Shown: piece after piece, positions 9,519 through 20,567 of the stretch | Layout of the letters: the number at the start of each line of letters is the position of its first letter | Numbering within the stretch: position 1 is the stretch's first letter | Assembly: GCA_964058845.1 (NCBI GenBank) | Contig: CAXKVR010000054.1 | Location: 1-44,961 of the forward strand | DNA length: 44,961 nucleotides | Direction of reading: 5' to 3' | Source: Carex sylvatica | Lineage: Eukaryota > Streptophyta > Magnoliopsida > Poales > Cyperaceae | Made by a program: the position numbers and the translations under genes | The notes under the pieces: model-generated | Told to the model about the DNA's origin: nothing | Seen by the model: only the letters and a program-made list of their open reading frames with translations | The model's database searches: none

Positions 9519-10409
9519 GAGAATTCAAATGTCTTATATTTGTCATATTTTATCATATCTTACATCTTATATTTTAATTTTCTAAATTTAAATAGCCGAT
9601 TCCAATAGCTCAACATGTTCTTCATAGTAAAATGTATCTATAGTAGGGGTGTAAACAGTCGGATACGGATCAGATAGTGGTATTACTGTATCCATTATAA
9701 TTTTTTGAATATGAATATGGATAGTCTCGGATACGGATACGGATCAGATATCGGATGGATACAGATATTTTTTATAATTAGCTTGTTAGTTACAAAACAT
9801 CTATTGCATTATTAAAATATTAGTCACTAATTATATCATAGTGTTATATTGTTCATCAAAATATATATCTATATACAATTTAATAAATTATTCGTACAAT
9901 ATGCAATTTAATAAATCAATTTAAGAACATATATCACATTTGTTGTGGTTTAAAGTGTAAATGGTCGGATACAGATAGTAAAATACCGTATCTGTATCCA
10001 TTATAATTTTTTGGATACGGATAGTCTCGGATAGTCTCGGATACGAATACATATCGGATAATTTAAGTACTTTTCCGGATTCGGATTCGAACAAAATCGG
10101 ATATTATCCGATTCGTTTACACCCCTAATCTATAGATCAAATTTTGTATTTTTTTTTTAAGTTTTAACTATATTATTAGATCAGTACAAAATTATTGTTT
10201 CTAAACTATAAAAACACTGATTTTCTACATGTCTAAAAAAAGTGAAAAAAATTAAAAAAAATATATAAATTTGTTCTACAAACATATTTTAATATGGATA
10301 CCATATTGAGTAGTTCAGATCAACATTTTAAACTATAAAAATAGAAATATAAGATGTGAGATGTGATAAGTCATGAAATATATGAGGCGTTGTTGTCGAA
10401 ACCCTCCTC
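9519..10409. mobile_element. Long-TIR MULE-like MITE (B type), interrupted by a hAT insertion
   Basis: With the nested hAT element (9644-10127) removed, the two sides are long inverted repeats. The left side contains TTACATCTTATATTTTAATTT, CAATAGCTCAACATG and a GATCAAATTTTGTATTTTTT block. The reverse complement of the right side contains the corresponding CACATCTTATATTTCTATTTT, ACTACTCAATATGG and GAACAAATTTATATATTTT blocks. Ends are GAGAATTCAAATG on the left and CCCTCCTC on the right. The flanks ATAATTGCG and ATAATAGTA match at 6 of 9 positions, a possible decayed 9-bp target duplication. It is related to 41461-41851. Confidence 0.65.
9644..10127. mobile_element. hAT-type MITE, 484 bp, perfect TSD
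   Basis: The element begins TAGGGGTGTAAAC and ends with the exact reverse complement GTTTACACCCCTA. It is flanked on both sides by the identical 8 bases ATCTATAG (9636-9643 and 10128-10135). This is diagnostic of a hAT-superfamily insertion. Both subterminal regions are made of iterated CGGATAC and CTCGGATA motifs, and the block GTCGGATAC with TATCCATTATAATTTTTTG occurs twice in the same direction. There is no coding capacity, so it is non-autonomous. Confidence 0.92.
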
Positions 10410-11582
10410 ATAATAGTAAGGTTTATACTTCACCATCATTAAATTTTTTTTTCATTATAAAAAACATATTATCCTTGAATTATACATGTATCAGTATTAC
10501 TAAACTTTTACTTTGTCTAATAAACTTTAACATCTGAATTTGTTACTATGGTAGTCACAGGTGATCATAAAATTCTTGCTCCATGCGTTAATTAATTTAG
10601 CAAAAAAGTTGGCAAAAATGATGCTCCTAACAACCTAACCTAACTAGTGTTAATTAATATGGCTCTCATTAACGATTCCACCCAATGCAGTAATTAGGAA
10701 TAATGTTTGGACCACATGGTAAATGTTCATTGATAATTGTCCTAACAAAATTATGCCTTTTTACAAATTATTAACAGTTGTATATTATGCAGTCGCAGAT
10801 GTGATTTGTAGGGGTGGAACTAGAAAGCTGACAATGCTGAAGAATTTAATATAATATATTTTATTTTATAAAAAAACTAAAAATATATTAAACCATACCT
10901 AAAAAATATATAAAATTTTAAAATATTAATTTTAAAATGATGTAGCCGTTTTTAGGAGCAGACTCAGAGTAGACTAGGGGGCAGCCCCCCTCCCCCCCTC
11001 AGATTTCGAGTTTTAGTAGTAATCTATCGATACCGATCGACTTTGTTCATTTCTGAAAAAAAATTTGTCCTCCTCTGAATGTTTTATTTGTAATTCGAGT
11101 TAAATTTAGTGTTAAAATTAAAATACATTTTTTGAATTATGATTGGTAATTAAAATTATAAGTTAAAGCATCATAAATTATAAGTCAGAGCATTAGAAAA
11201 TATAAGTGAAAACATTATTTTTTTTTATCGAGTATCTAATTAGTTAATGAGTTTAAATCCGATAAGTTATTTAAATCCAATTTAATAATTTTTTGATTTC
11301 CTGATAAAAATTCTAAGTTCGGCCTGATCGTTTTTCTTTTCTCTCACTACCATTCATCCTGATCATTCTAAGAAATCACATACGCATTTAATTATCTATG
11401 AAAAATCTGCTGTATCAAATAAAGTAACTAATAGTAGCCGCGCGTACAAACATATGTATTTGTAAGATTATTAATTTTTATAATGAAAATTTGAAAACAA
11501 ATGACAGTAATAGTCTCTATATCTACGTCTACGCAGCTAGAGCCTAGAGGTACCTGTCGCCGGTATCTGTATTTGTAAGATC
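10410..11582. other. Intergenic; decayed element traces near 10815-11005
   Basis: TAGGGGTGGAACTAG at about 10811 resembles a hAT 5' end. The stretch near 10960-11005 (AGACTAGGGGGCAGC then C runs) resembles the GC-rich ends of other hAT MITEs, but no matched target duplication was found. The rest is featureless. Confidence 0.3.
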
Positions 11583-11656
11583 ATTACATCTACCGATGGG
11601 GATTGAAAAGTAAAATATTAAGATTTCAATTTTCAATCCCCATCGGTAGATGTAAT
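11583..11656. repeat. Perfect 27-bp hairpin with 20-nt loop
   Basis: Bases 11583-11609 (starting ATTACATCTACCGATGGGG) are the exact reverse complement of 11630-11656. The loop is 11610-11629. There are no mismatches across 27 pairs, so the foldback is recent or selected. No longer TIR or target duplication flanks it. A 14-base string (TGTATTTGTAAGAT) just outside also occurs about 110 bases upstream near 11455. Confidence 0.95.
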
Positions 11657-12136
11657 CCATGGTCTCATTTCTTCTTTTCACCACCACATGTCGTATTCTT
11701 TTCACCTGACAAGTGACTTTTAGATGTGAAAGATATTTTGCCGTGATATATACCCTCATAAGCATGGATATATCTTTTTAAAACGTTAATTATTTTATAC
11801 ATCTCCTTAGATAAAGCCTTTTAATCACATATTACAGTTTAACAACTTTTAAAAACTATTTTAATACTGATTAAATATTTAAATAACATCTTCTTGTTAA
11901 ATGCTTAATTTTTTTTTCAAGCTAGTAAAAATAATTATTTACTACTAGCCAAGCCAAGCCAAGCGCCTCGTATTTTATATTCTGTTTTGAGCTCCTAAAA
12001 TATTTCTAGGTTTTTCTGAGATTCATTTTACAAGTCGGTATAGATGTGTGCATTAACAATTTTTTTTTTAATTATTCACAGTATACATCTACATGATCCT
12101 CAAAGTTATCATGCAATAAAACTACATATTATAAAA
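11657..12136. other. Intergenic, nothing recognised
   Basis: AT-rich, with no gene or bounded element. Confidence 0.5.
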
Positions 12137-12548
12137 GAGGAGGTTCAAATGCTGGCCTCCATTTTTTGTGGCTTCTATTTTTAAAAACTTTAATAATTCA
12201 AAATTTAAAACTTAAAAGTTCAAATAAAACCGTTGGATATGATCTACGTCATTTTATCTATGCATGTGTAAAAAATTATGACATTTCAATTTTATTTTGA
12301 TGGTCATCAAGAGCTTGTAAAAAATGCACTAATGTAGATGATTTCTAGACGTTGATTTTTGAACTTATTGATTCACATAAAAACAGAATTGAAATGTCAT
12401 AATTTTTTATGAGGACAAAGATAAAATAATATAGATCACATCTAACAGTTTTATTTTGACTTATAAATTTTAAATTTTGAGTTATTAAAGTTTTTATAAA
12501 TAGAGGCATGGTGGAGGCACAAAAAATGGAGGCATTTGAACCCTACTC
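12137..12548. mobile_element. Long-TIR MULE-like MITE (A type), 412 bp
   Basis: The left end GAGGAGGTTCAAATGC pairs with the right end GCATTTGAACCCTACTC. Inverted similarity continues for roughly 170 bases on each side, through a TCCATTTTTTGTG block, a TTTAAAAACTTTAATAA block and an AAAATTATGACATTTCAATT block. The flanks ATTATAAAA (12128-12136) and GTTCTAAAA (12549-12557) agree at 7 of 9 positions, consistent with a Mutator-type 9-bp duplication. Other copies are 37743-38158 (diverged, full) and 25646-25851 (right half). There is no coding capacity. Confidence 0.8.
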
Positions 12549-12879
12549 GTTCTAAAATTAAATTATTGATGCTGCTTGAGTTGGATAATGTGTGATATAG
12601 ATAGACATTATAAATTATATCAATTTTGCATTCAAAGTTTTCAGCCTTTGATATTGTAAATATGGATGTAAATGTATCATGCATGCTTTTATTTCAATAA
12701 AAAAAAAGAACTTTAAATTTCTAAAGCATTTAAATGTACTCTTTAGGTCATTATATATTCTTCTGATATAGGAATTTTATTTTTAAAATTATCATTTTTC
12801 TTCTATTCATGACAATGTGTTCGCACTTTAAAAAAAATGTCAAAAAGATAATCAGAGCAAAGTACATATATATATCAAT
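12549..12879. other. Intergenic, nothing recognised
   Basis: AT-rich with no feature seen. Confidence 0.5.
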
Positions 12880-13165
12880 TTTCTAAAGCAGTGCCTGTTG
12901 CTCCACTTCCTTTATACCAATTCTTTCCCCAATCGCTAATCCAATCTCCCATGAGTATACTACAACTACACTAACTATTTCAGTTGTTAATACATCAATA
13001 TATATAAGGAATAAAATTATAATATATCTCCATTTACTATTAATCATCTTATTTTGAAGATGAATTACTATTTTAATCTTGTTCCTTATTTAAGATCATA
13101 ACCCGCACTAATTTTTTTTTTTTTGGATTCTTTATGCATGTATTTGTTATTATAAAATAAATCCA
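12880..13165. repeat. Diverged intergenic segment, copy II of three (partial)
   Basis: It shares CATCTTATTTTGAAGATGAA, GTTCCTTATTTAAGATCATA followed by ACCCGCACTAA, and CAGTGAAAAACAT with copy I. It shares AGTTGTTAATAC and GGAATAAAATTA-like blocks with copy III. Confidence 0.6.
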
Positions 13166-15439
13166 GTGAAAAACATGACCATAGCTATCTGGACCATTGC
13201 CACTTCTGGTTCAACATTTAAATGCACTCCACAACACTTCAAGGTTCTCTTGCAACTTGATACCTAGCATAATAATATATTTCGAAACTCAAAAAATAAT
13301 TTAATGAAGTCTAAAATGTATGATTAGAATACAATTCAAGAGAACTAATTGTCACAATGTGAATAATATATAAAAATATTGATATTTATAGAAATAAAAA
13401 TAATTGACTACATGATTTGTAATTCCATACATACTTTCAACGAGTGATTGAAATATATAACAATATAAAATCATATTATATAATTTAGTACTTCAAACTA
13501 TAAAATAACAATAATCTCGCGCATTCTAGTAATTGCATCAATAACTTTAACATCGTAGAGCGCATCAAAATCATATTGGTCTCTCCTTTATACTCCAAAG
13601 CTGGTGTATTTCTCTTGAAATTTTAATAAAAGAATACAAATTAAGAGACTTTATTTTTTATTTTTAATAACTTGGCAGCAGCTGCAACCTTTTTTTTTAA
13701 AAGTAGCTATTGATATTGTTAATAACATATAAATTCGATTAATTTTAGTAGTATTGCAAATAAGTTTAGGAGGCCACATGCCCTAATTCCAATTCCAAAG
13801 GGATAACATAAATTTTATTTTGGTTGCAATTTTGTATAAATATTCACTACAAAAATGGAGAATATTCATTGGATCAGTTGACGCCTTGCTCCCAGTTCCA
13901 AATAAGAGAGAATAATTTTGCAAATAATCTGTTTTCCATAGAGAGAAAATGAGAGATCGAGGTAGATAAATTTATTTAATTAAAGGCGTGTCAAATGCAA
14001 GAGAAGTTAGAAATTAGTTTTTTAATTCACTCTGACATAATGGGGGGCATTTATGGAAATGAATTTGAATATATGGATTGCTGGAGTACGTGTTGACGGT
14101 GGGAGATGCAGTAGTGCAGCAGGCAACGGCTGGGATGGGTACATGTGTCTTCACAGGGGAGCAGCTTAAAGCCGTACTTTTAGGTCGTCTCACGGTCACG
14201 GTCACAGGAGAGCAGTCATTTTGGTTGTGTCTTTAGTTGCTCGCTCTGTCGAATGCTAGCTGTTAATTGTTTAAATTGTCTAATTGTTATTTTGACTAAT
14301 TAGGTTTGATTTTCATGGACTAGGATTGTTGTAGGACGTACTTTCTAGTATAAATAAATTTCATTTTGTAAAATTGTTTTTTTTTTTATTGTTAATTTGT
14401 GATCTTGTCCAGTACTTTCAATAATACAAACTTTAACATAGCTTTAAATCTTGAATTGCATGTCATAGAGCGTTAATTACATGAAATAACTCCGAAATAA
14501 CTCGTTAATTAGCTTGATGGATATATTAATTTTTACATTCCAATTGCTAAATATTCTTTTCAGTAATTGCTTCAAATGTTAGAACAAATGACATTATTTC
14601 GAAATTTTAAATAGATAGCAATCAATTATATATAAAAAAAAATTGGATGAACAATATCCTTATTTTATATATGCAATCATTCTTATTTGAATTTAATTAT
14701 GGACTAATGAATAGTTTTAGACAGACACAAATAAAATATAATTCGAGCATCTTTGGGGATAGATCCAAATTGTTGAAGAAAATATTTTATTTCCGTTAAT
14801 AGTGTACAAATATCAATTATGTATTTTTTTTAATTGTTTTTTTAGAAATATATTTTTGTTGTTGTTAAAGATCAATTATGTATAATTTTTTTTCTTAAAA
14901 ATCTGATGTAGCGTTGGTATTACTATAGGAAGCGTCTAATTGTCCACAACTAACTGTTCATAGTTTCTCCACATAAAAACTGTCATTTGACTTGAGCGAA
15001 TACTGTAAAACTCTTCATTCGTTATGTATATTTACACAATATATCACATAAAATACGTCAGTTAATAAAATACCAAATTTTATATTTTTGTGTTGCATAT
15101 GTTAGTTACTCAATTTATAATGTTTACAGTAGTTAATTATTTATTTCAAGTCATATAATATAATTAATATTCAAAAAGTAGTGATCAGTTGTTAATTTTA
15201 GAAAGCTTGTTAGTGATGTTAGTTCATCAGTCTGATGTATCTATTTCATATGAATTGTTTCAAGCAATCAATACAAATTTTGTTATCATTAGAAGTGCTG
15301 TAACTTATTTAAGAATATATAGGAGTAAAATAGAATAGTGCTAATTATTTTCGTCCCACATATGTTTTTATTTTTTTAAAATTAATTGCAAATATCAAAA
15401 TATTAAAGGTAATTTAATTATTGAAAAATCTCTCAAATT
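13166..15439. other. Intergenic with one GC-elevated patch (14040-14215)
   Basis: Mostly AT-rich and featureless. The patch at 14040-14215 is richer in G and C, contains CAGGGGAGCAGCTTAAAG and later CAGGAGAGCAGTCATT, and has a tandem CGGTCACGGTCAC. The minus strand is open across it for about 60 codons, but the peptide resembles nothing I know and no splice frame is convincing. It might be a decayed exon. Confidence 0.35.
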
Positions 15440-16045
15440 TATGGCTGTATATATATACATATGCCATCTTTGTAACATGTACTAATAAAATATATTCTTC
15501 GTAATACTCTTCTCATAACTCATGGAATTAAAATTCATTATCAGTAAAATACATCAAATTAGTTCTCACAACATTTCAAATTTAATTAACTACTCATTAT
15601 TTTAGTTGTTAATACCTATTCATAAGAAATAAAATTACAATCTCGACTAACTTAAGCTAGTAGCTTACTTTCAATATAAAGTGTGGAAAATGCTTAAATT
15701 TTATTAATATCATCATGAATCATGATGAATGTCCCCATAGGTTTCAACTCTGAACTCTTATTAATTGTTATTATCCTTTTAATAGTGTATAAAATTTAAG
15801 AACATAATTGTCACTAAAATTTAATTGAGTTTTTTTTTTTCAATGTTAATTACCAGTCTGTATGTAGGCACTATACGTACAACTGCCGCTAGCTCCCCTT
15901 CATTCCCTTATCTAAATAGAACCATATACTAAAATTTAAATACAGTAAGCACATATATAGTAAATGTATCTTTACTTTGAAGACCAAAATTTAAATTCCT
16001 GCAAAAGCTAGATTGGGACTTGCACTCCAAAAGTTTATATAAAAG
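15440..16045. repeat. Diverged intergenic segment, copy III of three
   Basis: It matches copy I (4440-5165) over several ordered blocks: GTAATACTCTTCTCA, CAGTAAAATACATCAAATTA, ACCAGTCTGTATGTAGGCAC, ACAACTGCCGCT and TTCCTGCAAAAGCTAGATTG. The copies lie more than 10 kb apart in the same orientation. Confidence 0.6.
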
Positions 16046-16162
16046 AATGACAATGGGACTACATTGATAATTTTGGTTTAGGGAAACGATAAAGACAGGC
16101 ACCTATATAGGCATGGTTCTATATATTGTTGCTAAAATCTCTCTTAATTTTCATGTCAGTTC

Positions 16163-16186
16163 ATATATATATATATATATATATAT
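16163..16186. repeat. (TA)n microsatellite abutting half-element C1
   Basis: Uninterrupted alternating A and T, directly followed by TTGGCTACTGTGC, the conserved outer end of the C-type repeats. Confidence 0.95.
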
Positions 16187-16455
16187 TGGCTACTGTGCTT
16201 ATATAAGCATATCCCTCATATATACTTAATTATAACTTATTTTTGTATTTTTAATGTCTAAATGGTCGATCTGAACAGTTAGATGTGATATCTATATTGA
16301 AATGTGTTTGGAGACCAAATTTTACATTTTTTCTGAATTTTTTTACTATTTATTAAGCCACTTTGAAAATCATTGATTCAACGGTGACTTCTGATTTTAC
16401 TGTATTGTTAAGTCACTGTTGGATCAACGATTTTTCAAGTGAGCTTTATTTAGTA
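16187..16455. mobile_element. C-type half-palindromic repeat, copy 1
   Basis: The order is TA-proximal end GGCTACTGTGC, a decayed hairpin (near 16205-16230), a B-like core with GGAGACCAAATTTTACATTT, then a central palindrome. In the palindrome GGTGACTTCTGATTTTACTG is followed by the inverted arm AAGTCACTGTTGGATCAACG. Here the palindrome extends further than in the other copies, into a GAGCTTTATTTAGTA block mirroring TACTATTTATTAAGC, so part of a second arm is retained. Confidence 0.65.
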
Positions 16456-16623
16456 TTGGAATGTTATAAAATAATACATTCCGTTTTGTTTTTTTATTTA
16501 AAAATCATATTTGATTAATTTAGAGGATGATATATATATACACAGAGAGAGAGAAGTAAATGTAACAATCTCATGCCGTACATATATGATTAATTGTTCG
16601 TCGTCCTATATATATATCCCATC

Positions 16624-16864
16624 TAGAGTGGAAAAAATAGCACGCTGAAACCGGCTCCGTCACGGAACGGTACGGTTTCATCACAGTATGGTACGGCATA
16701 GGTGTTAGATACGTACCATGTCTCACGTGTCCCGTGCCATGATCATTTGCGTGCCGTGACCAATTGTTAGTAAAGAAGACACAGCACGGCACGGCACGAA
16801 AATTACCTTCGTCACGACGTATTAGTCACGTCACATCACGGCACGACACATTTTTTTCACACTA
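16624..16864. mobile_element. hAT-type MITE, 241 bp, perfect TSD
   Basis: The left end TAGAGTGGAAAAAAT pairs with the right end ATTTTTTTCACACTA (imperfect 15-bp TIR). The 8-bp duplication ATCCCATC is exact (16616-16623 and 16865-16872). Subterminal sequence is dominated by iterated CACGGCACGG and ACGGTACGG motifs, giving a high-GC island. No coding capacity. Confidence 0.88.
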
Positions 16865-16872
16865 ATCCCATC

Positions 16873-17551
16873 CATCTGTTGCTCGATTTCAAATTTAATG
16901 TCTCGTAGCTAGCTCTCTGTTTACTAATTGGTACAAACAAAAGAACCATGCAAAGCAAATTGCTCATAGCTGTTATCCCAATCTTTGACATGGCATGTAA
17001 TATTAATGAATGCATACAAGTACTACTCACTTTTCCATTTATGGGAAATGATAAATGAAGCAACTAATTATATTATATTATATAATTCTATTGCATTTTC
17101 TTTTCTTTGTGGACAATTAATTAATGTTTCAATAAGGGTTTACAAAAACAATGATCCCGTTTCCCAAGGCGCAACCAATGGAGGCTGACGACTGGGCCAC
17201 GCGTGGAGATCATCCAATACATCAAATTCTGCTAATTTTTCAAAATTATCTATCTTATGTAATAAAAGCTGTTTTTTCCTTTCTTTTGAGCTGCCCTCAA
17301 ATTATGAGAATACGTATAAACATAATATAGAATAGAATAATACAATAGTTTAGATGAACTGAGGAAAATAATAAAATCTAAAATAGAAATAAGTGTCATT
17401 TCATGTGTTGTAAATAACTTTTATTATCAATAAAATTGTTAATATATATATTTAAAGTTATTAACCGTAAATAAAAAAAGTAAAAGATGATGTCATAATG
17501 CCAATAAAACTTGCAATAGATCTTCTCTTTTCCATTATAAGTACTTAAAAA
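16873..17551. other. Intergenic, nothing recognised
   Basis: A small GC-richer patch at 17150-17215 contains CCACGCGTGG. No exon, element end or RNA is seen. Confidence 0.45.
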
Positions 17552-17728
17552 CAGTGTTGTAAAAAACGTCCGTTTAGACTGATTAATCGAATGATTAATT
17601 ATCTGATTAGTCCTTGGCGGCAATCAAACCGTCATATATTTTGTCAATTAATCAGCCAATTATTTCTGATTAATCGCTTAGCGATATTATATTCATCCGA
17701 CAAGCAAATACCGTTATTTACAACACTT
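17552..17728. mobile_element. hAT-type MITE, 177 bp, perfect TSD
   Basis: The left terminus CAGTGTTGTAAAAAACG pairs with the right terminus CGTTATTTACAACACTT (15 of 17 positions). The identical flanks CTTAAAAA lie at 17544-17551 and 17729-17736. The interior has repeated GATTAATC motifs. Terminus and 8-bp duplication place it in the hAT superfamily. Confidence 0.88.
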
Positions 17729-17832
17729 CTTAAAAATTGTCTGGATTGCGAGATATCCACTAATTAAAAAGCATTGTTATCCTATTAATCGATAATTTTC
17801 TATAGAATAAACTCATATTAATTACTAATAAC

Positions 17833-18005
17833 TAGGGTTGCAAACGAATCCAACCATGTCAAACTCACTCCAGTTTAAGTTTGAGTTTGAATAAGATTCG
17901 AACCAAACTGATTTGATTTGTTTCATAACGAACTTCAATCGAACGAATTAATTGTGATTTTTTTCAAATCAAATTGAAGTCAATCGAATCACGACATACA
18001 GATTT
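17833..18005 (+). mobile_element. hAT-like MITE fragment (5' end only)
   Basis: TAGGGTTGCAAACGAATCC at 17833 is a hAT-like terminus. It is followed by iterated TTTGAGTTTGA and AATCGAA motifs. No right end or target duplication was found. Confidence 0.45.
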
Positions 18006-18179
18006 TTGACAACCACCGGTAGTTTATGCATTATCAAAAATGAAACTTTTTTTTTGTGAGAGAGGGGGTCTGGTAGTGTGAAAGGAAGGAGGGGGTCTAG
18101 TAGTGTGGGCCCCACAAATGGTCCCCGGCCTGACGCTTTAGCTTCGCACCACCAACCCCTCGTTTAAGGGACCTCTCAC

Positions 18180-18398
18180 GAATCCGTATCGTCTGCATTA
18201 ATGCAAAAAGGAATCTTTTGAGTTAATACATCTGTCCCGTTTGATCAGCTTTAAAATTCATGCAAATTAAATCCGCACTAATATTGAAGACCCCCTATGG
18301 TTTAGGCGGGGGCCAGATGGACTCCGTTTACAATCGGACAGCCCATATCTATTAACTCAAAAGATTCTCTTTTGCGTTAATGCAGACGATGTGGACTT
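18180..18398. mobile_element. MULE-type MITE (K), 219 bp
   Basis: Inverted termini of about 45 bp: the left has GAATCCGTATCGTCTGCATT, AATGCAAAA and TCTTTTGAGTTAATA. The reverse complement of the right has AGTCCACATCGTCTGCATTA, ACGCAAAA and TCTTTTGAGTTAATA. The flanks ACCTCTCAC (18171-18179) and GCCTCTCAC (18399-18407) agree at 8 of 9 positions. The outermost bases resemble the ends of 20366-20567, 33136-33306 and 36210-36419. Confidence 0.85.
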
Positions 18399-18803
18399 GC
18401 CTCTCACCCCCATTGGTTCAACCAAATCCATTTCAAAATCACTCAGATAAAGGTAGTTTCAATTACATCTGTCTGATCTTGATCTGACGTCTCCAACGAT
18501 AAAGTCTCTATAACCTTCTTATTTTGTTGTAGAACTCCTTGGAATGGCACACTCCTGATATCCGTTGTTGAATTCCCCTATATCTTATTTTATTAATATA
18601 ATTTATCCTCACTGCTAGGAAAGATCTCAACTACTTGATTGCAACATCTACGGTTGATTTTCAAATCCCATAACATGCGGTTGAAATGATAGCTTTGTAA
18701 AAAGTAAAAACTCATTCATTATTTTTTTCTCCATTCCTTGGAATAGAAATATAAAATTAAACTACAATAATATTAAAATAAGAAGTTATATCTTACTCCA
18801 AAT
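18399..18803. other. Intergenic, nothing recognised
   Basis: No gene or bounded element is seen. Confidence 0.5.
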
Positions 18804-19401
18804 TAGTGGTTTGCTTTTACCCGCCCGGGTCGGACCCGACCCGTACCCGCCCGTGCCCGTTACCCGGGTTACCCGTGCCCGAGCCCGGGTATGGGTCGGG
18901 TAAACGGATAAACGGGTACGGGTAAAAAACGGGTAGGGTACGGTTATTTGGTTCAAAACCCGAGCAAACCCGGTCCGATTTACGCCCGACCCGACCCGAC
19001 CCGACCCGACCCGACTCGACTGAACCCGACCCGACCCCGTACCCGTTAAAAAATTCAAAAAAATTCAAAAAAATTCAAAAAAATTCAAAAAAATTCAAAA
19101 AAATTCGAAAAAATTCGAAAAAATTCGAAAAAATTCAAATTTTTTTGAAATTTCGAATTTGCCGCCTAAAAAAAAAAAAAACAGAAAAACAGAAAAAAAA
19201 AAAAAAAAAAACGGGTACCCGACCCGGACCGCCCTACCCGTGCCGGGTACCACGGGCACGGGTAAAACTCGAGTAGGGTACGGTTTTTGAAAATTATACC
19301 CGAGTATACCCGACCCGAGATACCCGTTTACCCGACCTACCCGTACCCGACCCAAACCCGTACCCGACCCCGGGTAAACCCGGTCCGGGTGCAAACCTCT
19401 A
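18804..19401. mobile_element. hAT-type MITE, 598 bp, with ACCCG arrays and perfect TSD
   Basis: The left end TAGTGGTTTGC pairs with the right end GCAAACCTCTA (one mismatch). The 8-bp duplication CTCCAAAT is exact (18796-18803 and 19402-19409). Subterminal regions are runs of ACCCG and CCCGACCCGTACCC motifs. The centre holds a 9-bp AAAAAATTC minisatellite of about ten units (19047-19138) and long A runs. The resulting frames translate to Gly/Val/Arg repeats and are not genes. Confidence 0.93.
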
Positions 19402-19714
19402 CTCCAAATAATGTTTTTTTTATGACAAATAGTTTCCGAGGCAATGAAATGAGTAAATTACAACAATTTTTTTAACTTAGTGCAAAACATGAACGTGTAG
19501 AATTAGATCTGAGTCGTTCTTTTTAATCTGGCTCGAACCTTAAATCGGACCCCTCTATATTCTAAATAGATTTTGAAATGATTTTGGTTCGGCTGAAAAT
19601 ACTGCAGGATGCAGTAATTATCATTAGAAAATTTATTTACTTAAATTCAAAATCTATTATAAATTATTATTATAAAATTAAAGCATAATGTTATATCCAC
19701 AGTAACCGTAAAAG

Positions 19715-19860
19715 ATTCTCCTCACTTTATGGTTTGAGATTAACTCCCAGCCACTTTAAGATTCGAGCTAGCATAGGGGTAGTATTATTAGGCTTTGAGA
19801 TTTGTGCCAAGTAAAAAATAATGGTCCAGATCTACTAACGTAAAAGAAATTCTCCAAAAA
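19715..19860 (+). mobile_element. E-type MULE-MITE, truncated copy
   Basis: TTTATGGTTTGAGATTAACT, GCATAGGGGTAGTATTATTA and GGCTTTGAGATTTGTGCCAA correspond in order to 36210-36419. Both termini are missing or decayed. Confidence 0.6.
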
Positions 19861-20232
19861 TAATGTTATCAATACTATATATATTGCACAGTGACTTTTA
19901 GAAGGGGGGATACGTAGTTTTGAGGGCTTTTAAGGGTATACATGAAATTTTCCAAAAATAATGTTATCAATACTATGCTGCACAGTGACATTCAAACATA
20001 TTATGATGTGTGCGTCACAAGAAAATGAATCATTTACTATTATAACCGACCAATCAGAAGACTATTTCTCTTAAATATGTTACATATTTTTTACTTTATA
20101 AATAATGACAAAATAGATACTTTGTAAATTTAAAATGGTGTTATGATTTTTAAAGGGGGGGATACATAGTTTTGAGGCTTTTTAGGGGTATACATGAAAT
20201 TCCTCCCAAAAAATATTATCAATACTATACTA
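19850..20232. repeat. Interleaved direct repeats
   Basis: AAAAATAATGTTATCAATAC occurs at about 19856 and 19953, with a diverged form near 20211. GGGGGATACGTAGTTTTGAG with AAGGGTATACATGAAATT occurs at about 19904-19949, with a variant at about 20157-20202. The pattern implies nested local duplications. Confidence 0.75.
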
Positions 20233-20365
20233 TCTGAAGTACTACAGTTTTTTTTTTTCTTTGGAGAATAAAGATACCTGTTTTTTACTATCTTGTTCAA
20301 TATCTTTTTTTTGAGAAAATGTCCTGTTCGATATCGCTTTTATTCTCGTTGATGCTCCATCTTTT

Positions 20366-20567
20366 GAGAGCCCACATCCTCTCCAATACCTGATAAGGGA
20401 ATCTTGTATAATTATTAGATTTGAACTGTTCTTTTTAACTTGGTATGAATCTCAAAGCCTAAAAAATACTATCCCCTATTACAATCCAAATCCCAAACCG
20501 ATTGAGATTTAATCTCAAACCATAAAGTGAAAGTGATCCTCTGCAATACCAGAGAGGATACGGATTC
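20366..20567 (-). mobile_element. E-type MULE-MITE, 202 bp
   Basis: On the minus strand it begins GAATCCGTATCCTCTCTGGT and continues with AGATTAAATCTCAA and GGCTTTGAGATTCATACCAA. It ends with TATTGGAGAGGATGTGGGCT. This is the same order as 36210-36419 on the plus strand. The flanks share at least ATCTTTT and probably CATCTTTT (20358-20365 and 20567-20574). Confidence 0.8.

Noticed and set aside
13845..13854. CACTACAAAA as a possible CACTA left end
   Set aside because: The following bases do not fit the AAGAAAACTT-type terminus and there are no subterminal repeats. A similar CACTACAA at 26033 fails for the same reason.
18786..19394. Overlapping 80-100 codon frames rich in Gly, Val, Arg and Pro
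   Set aside because: They are translations of the ACCCG arrays inside a hAT MITE, not genes.
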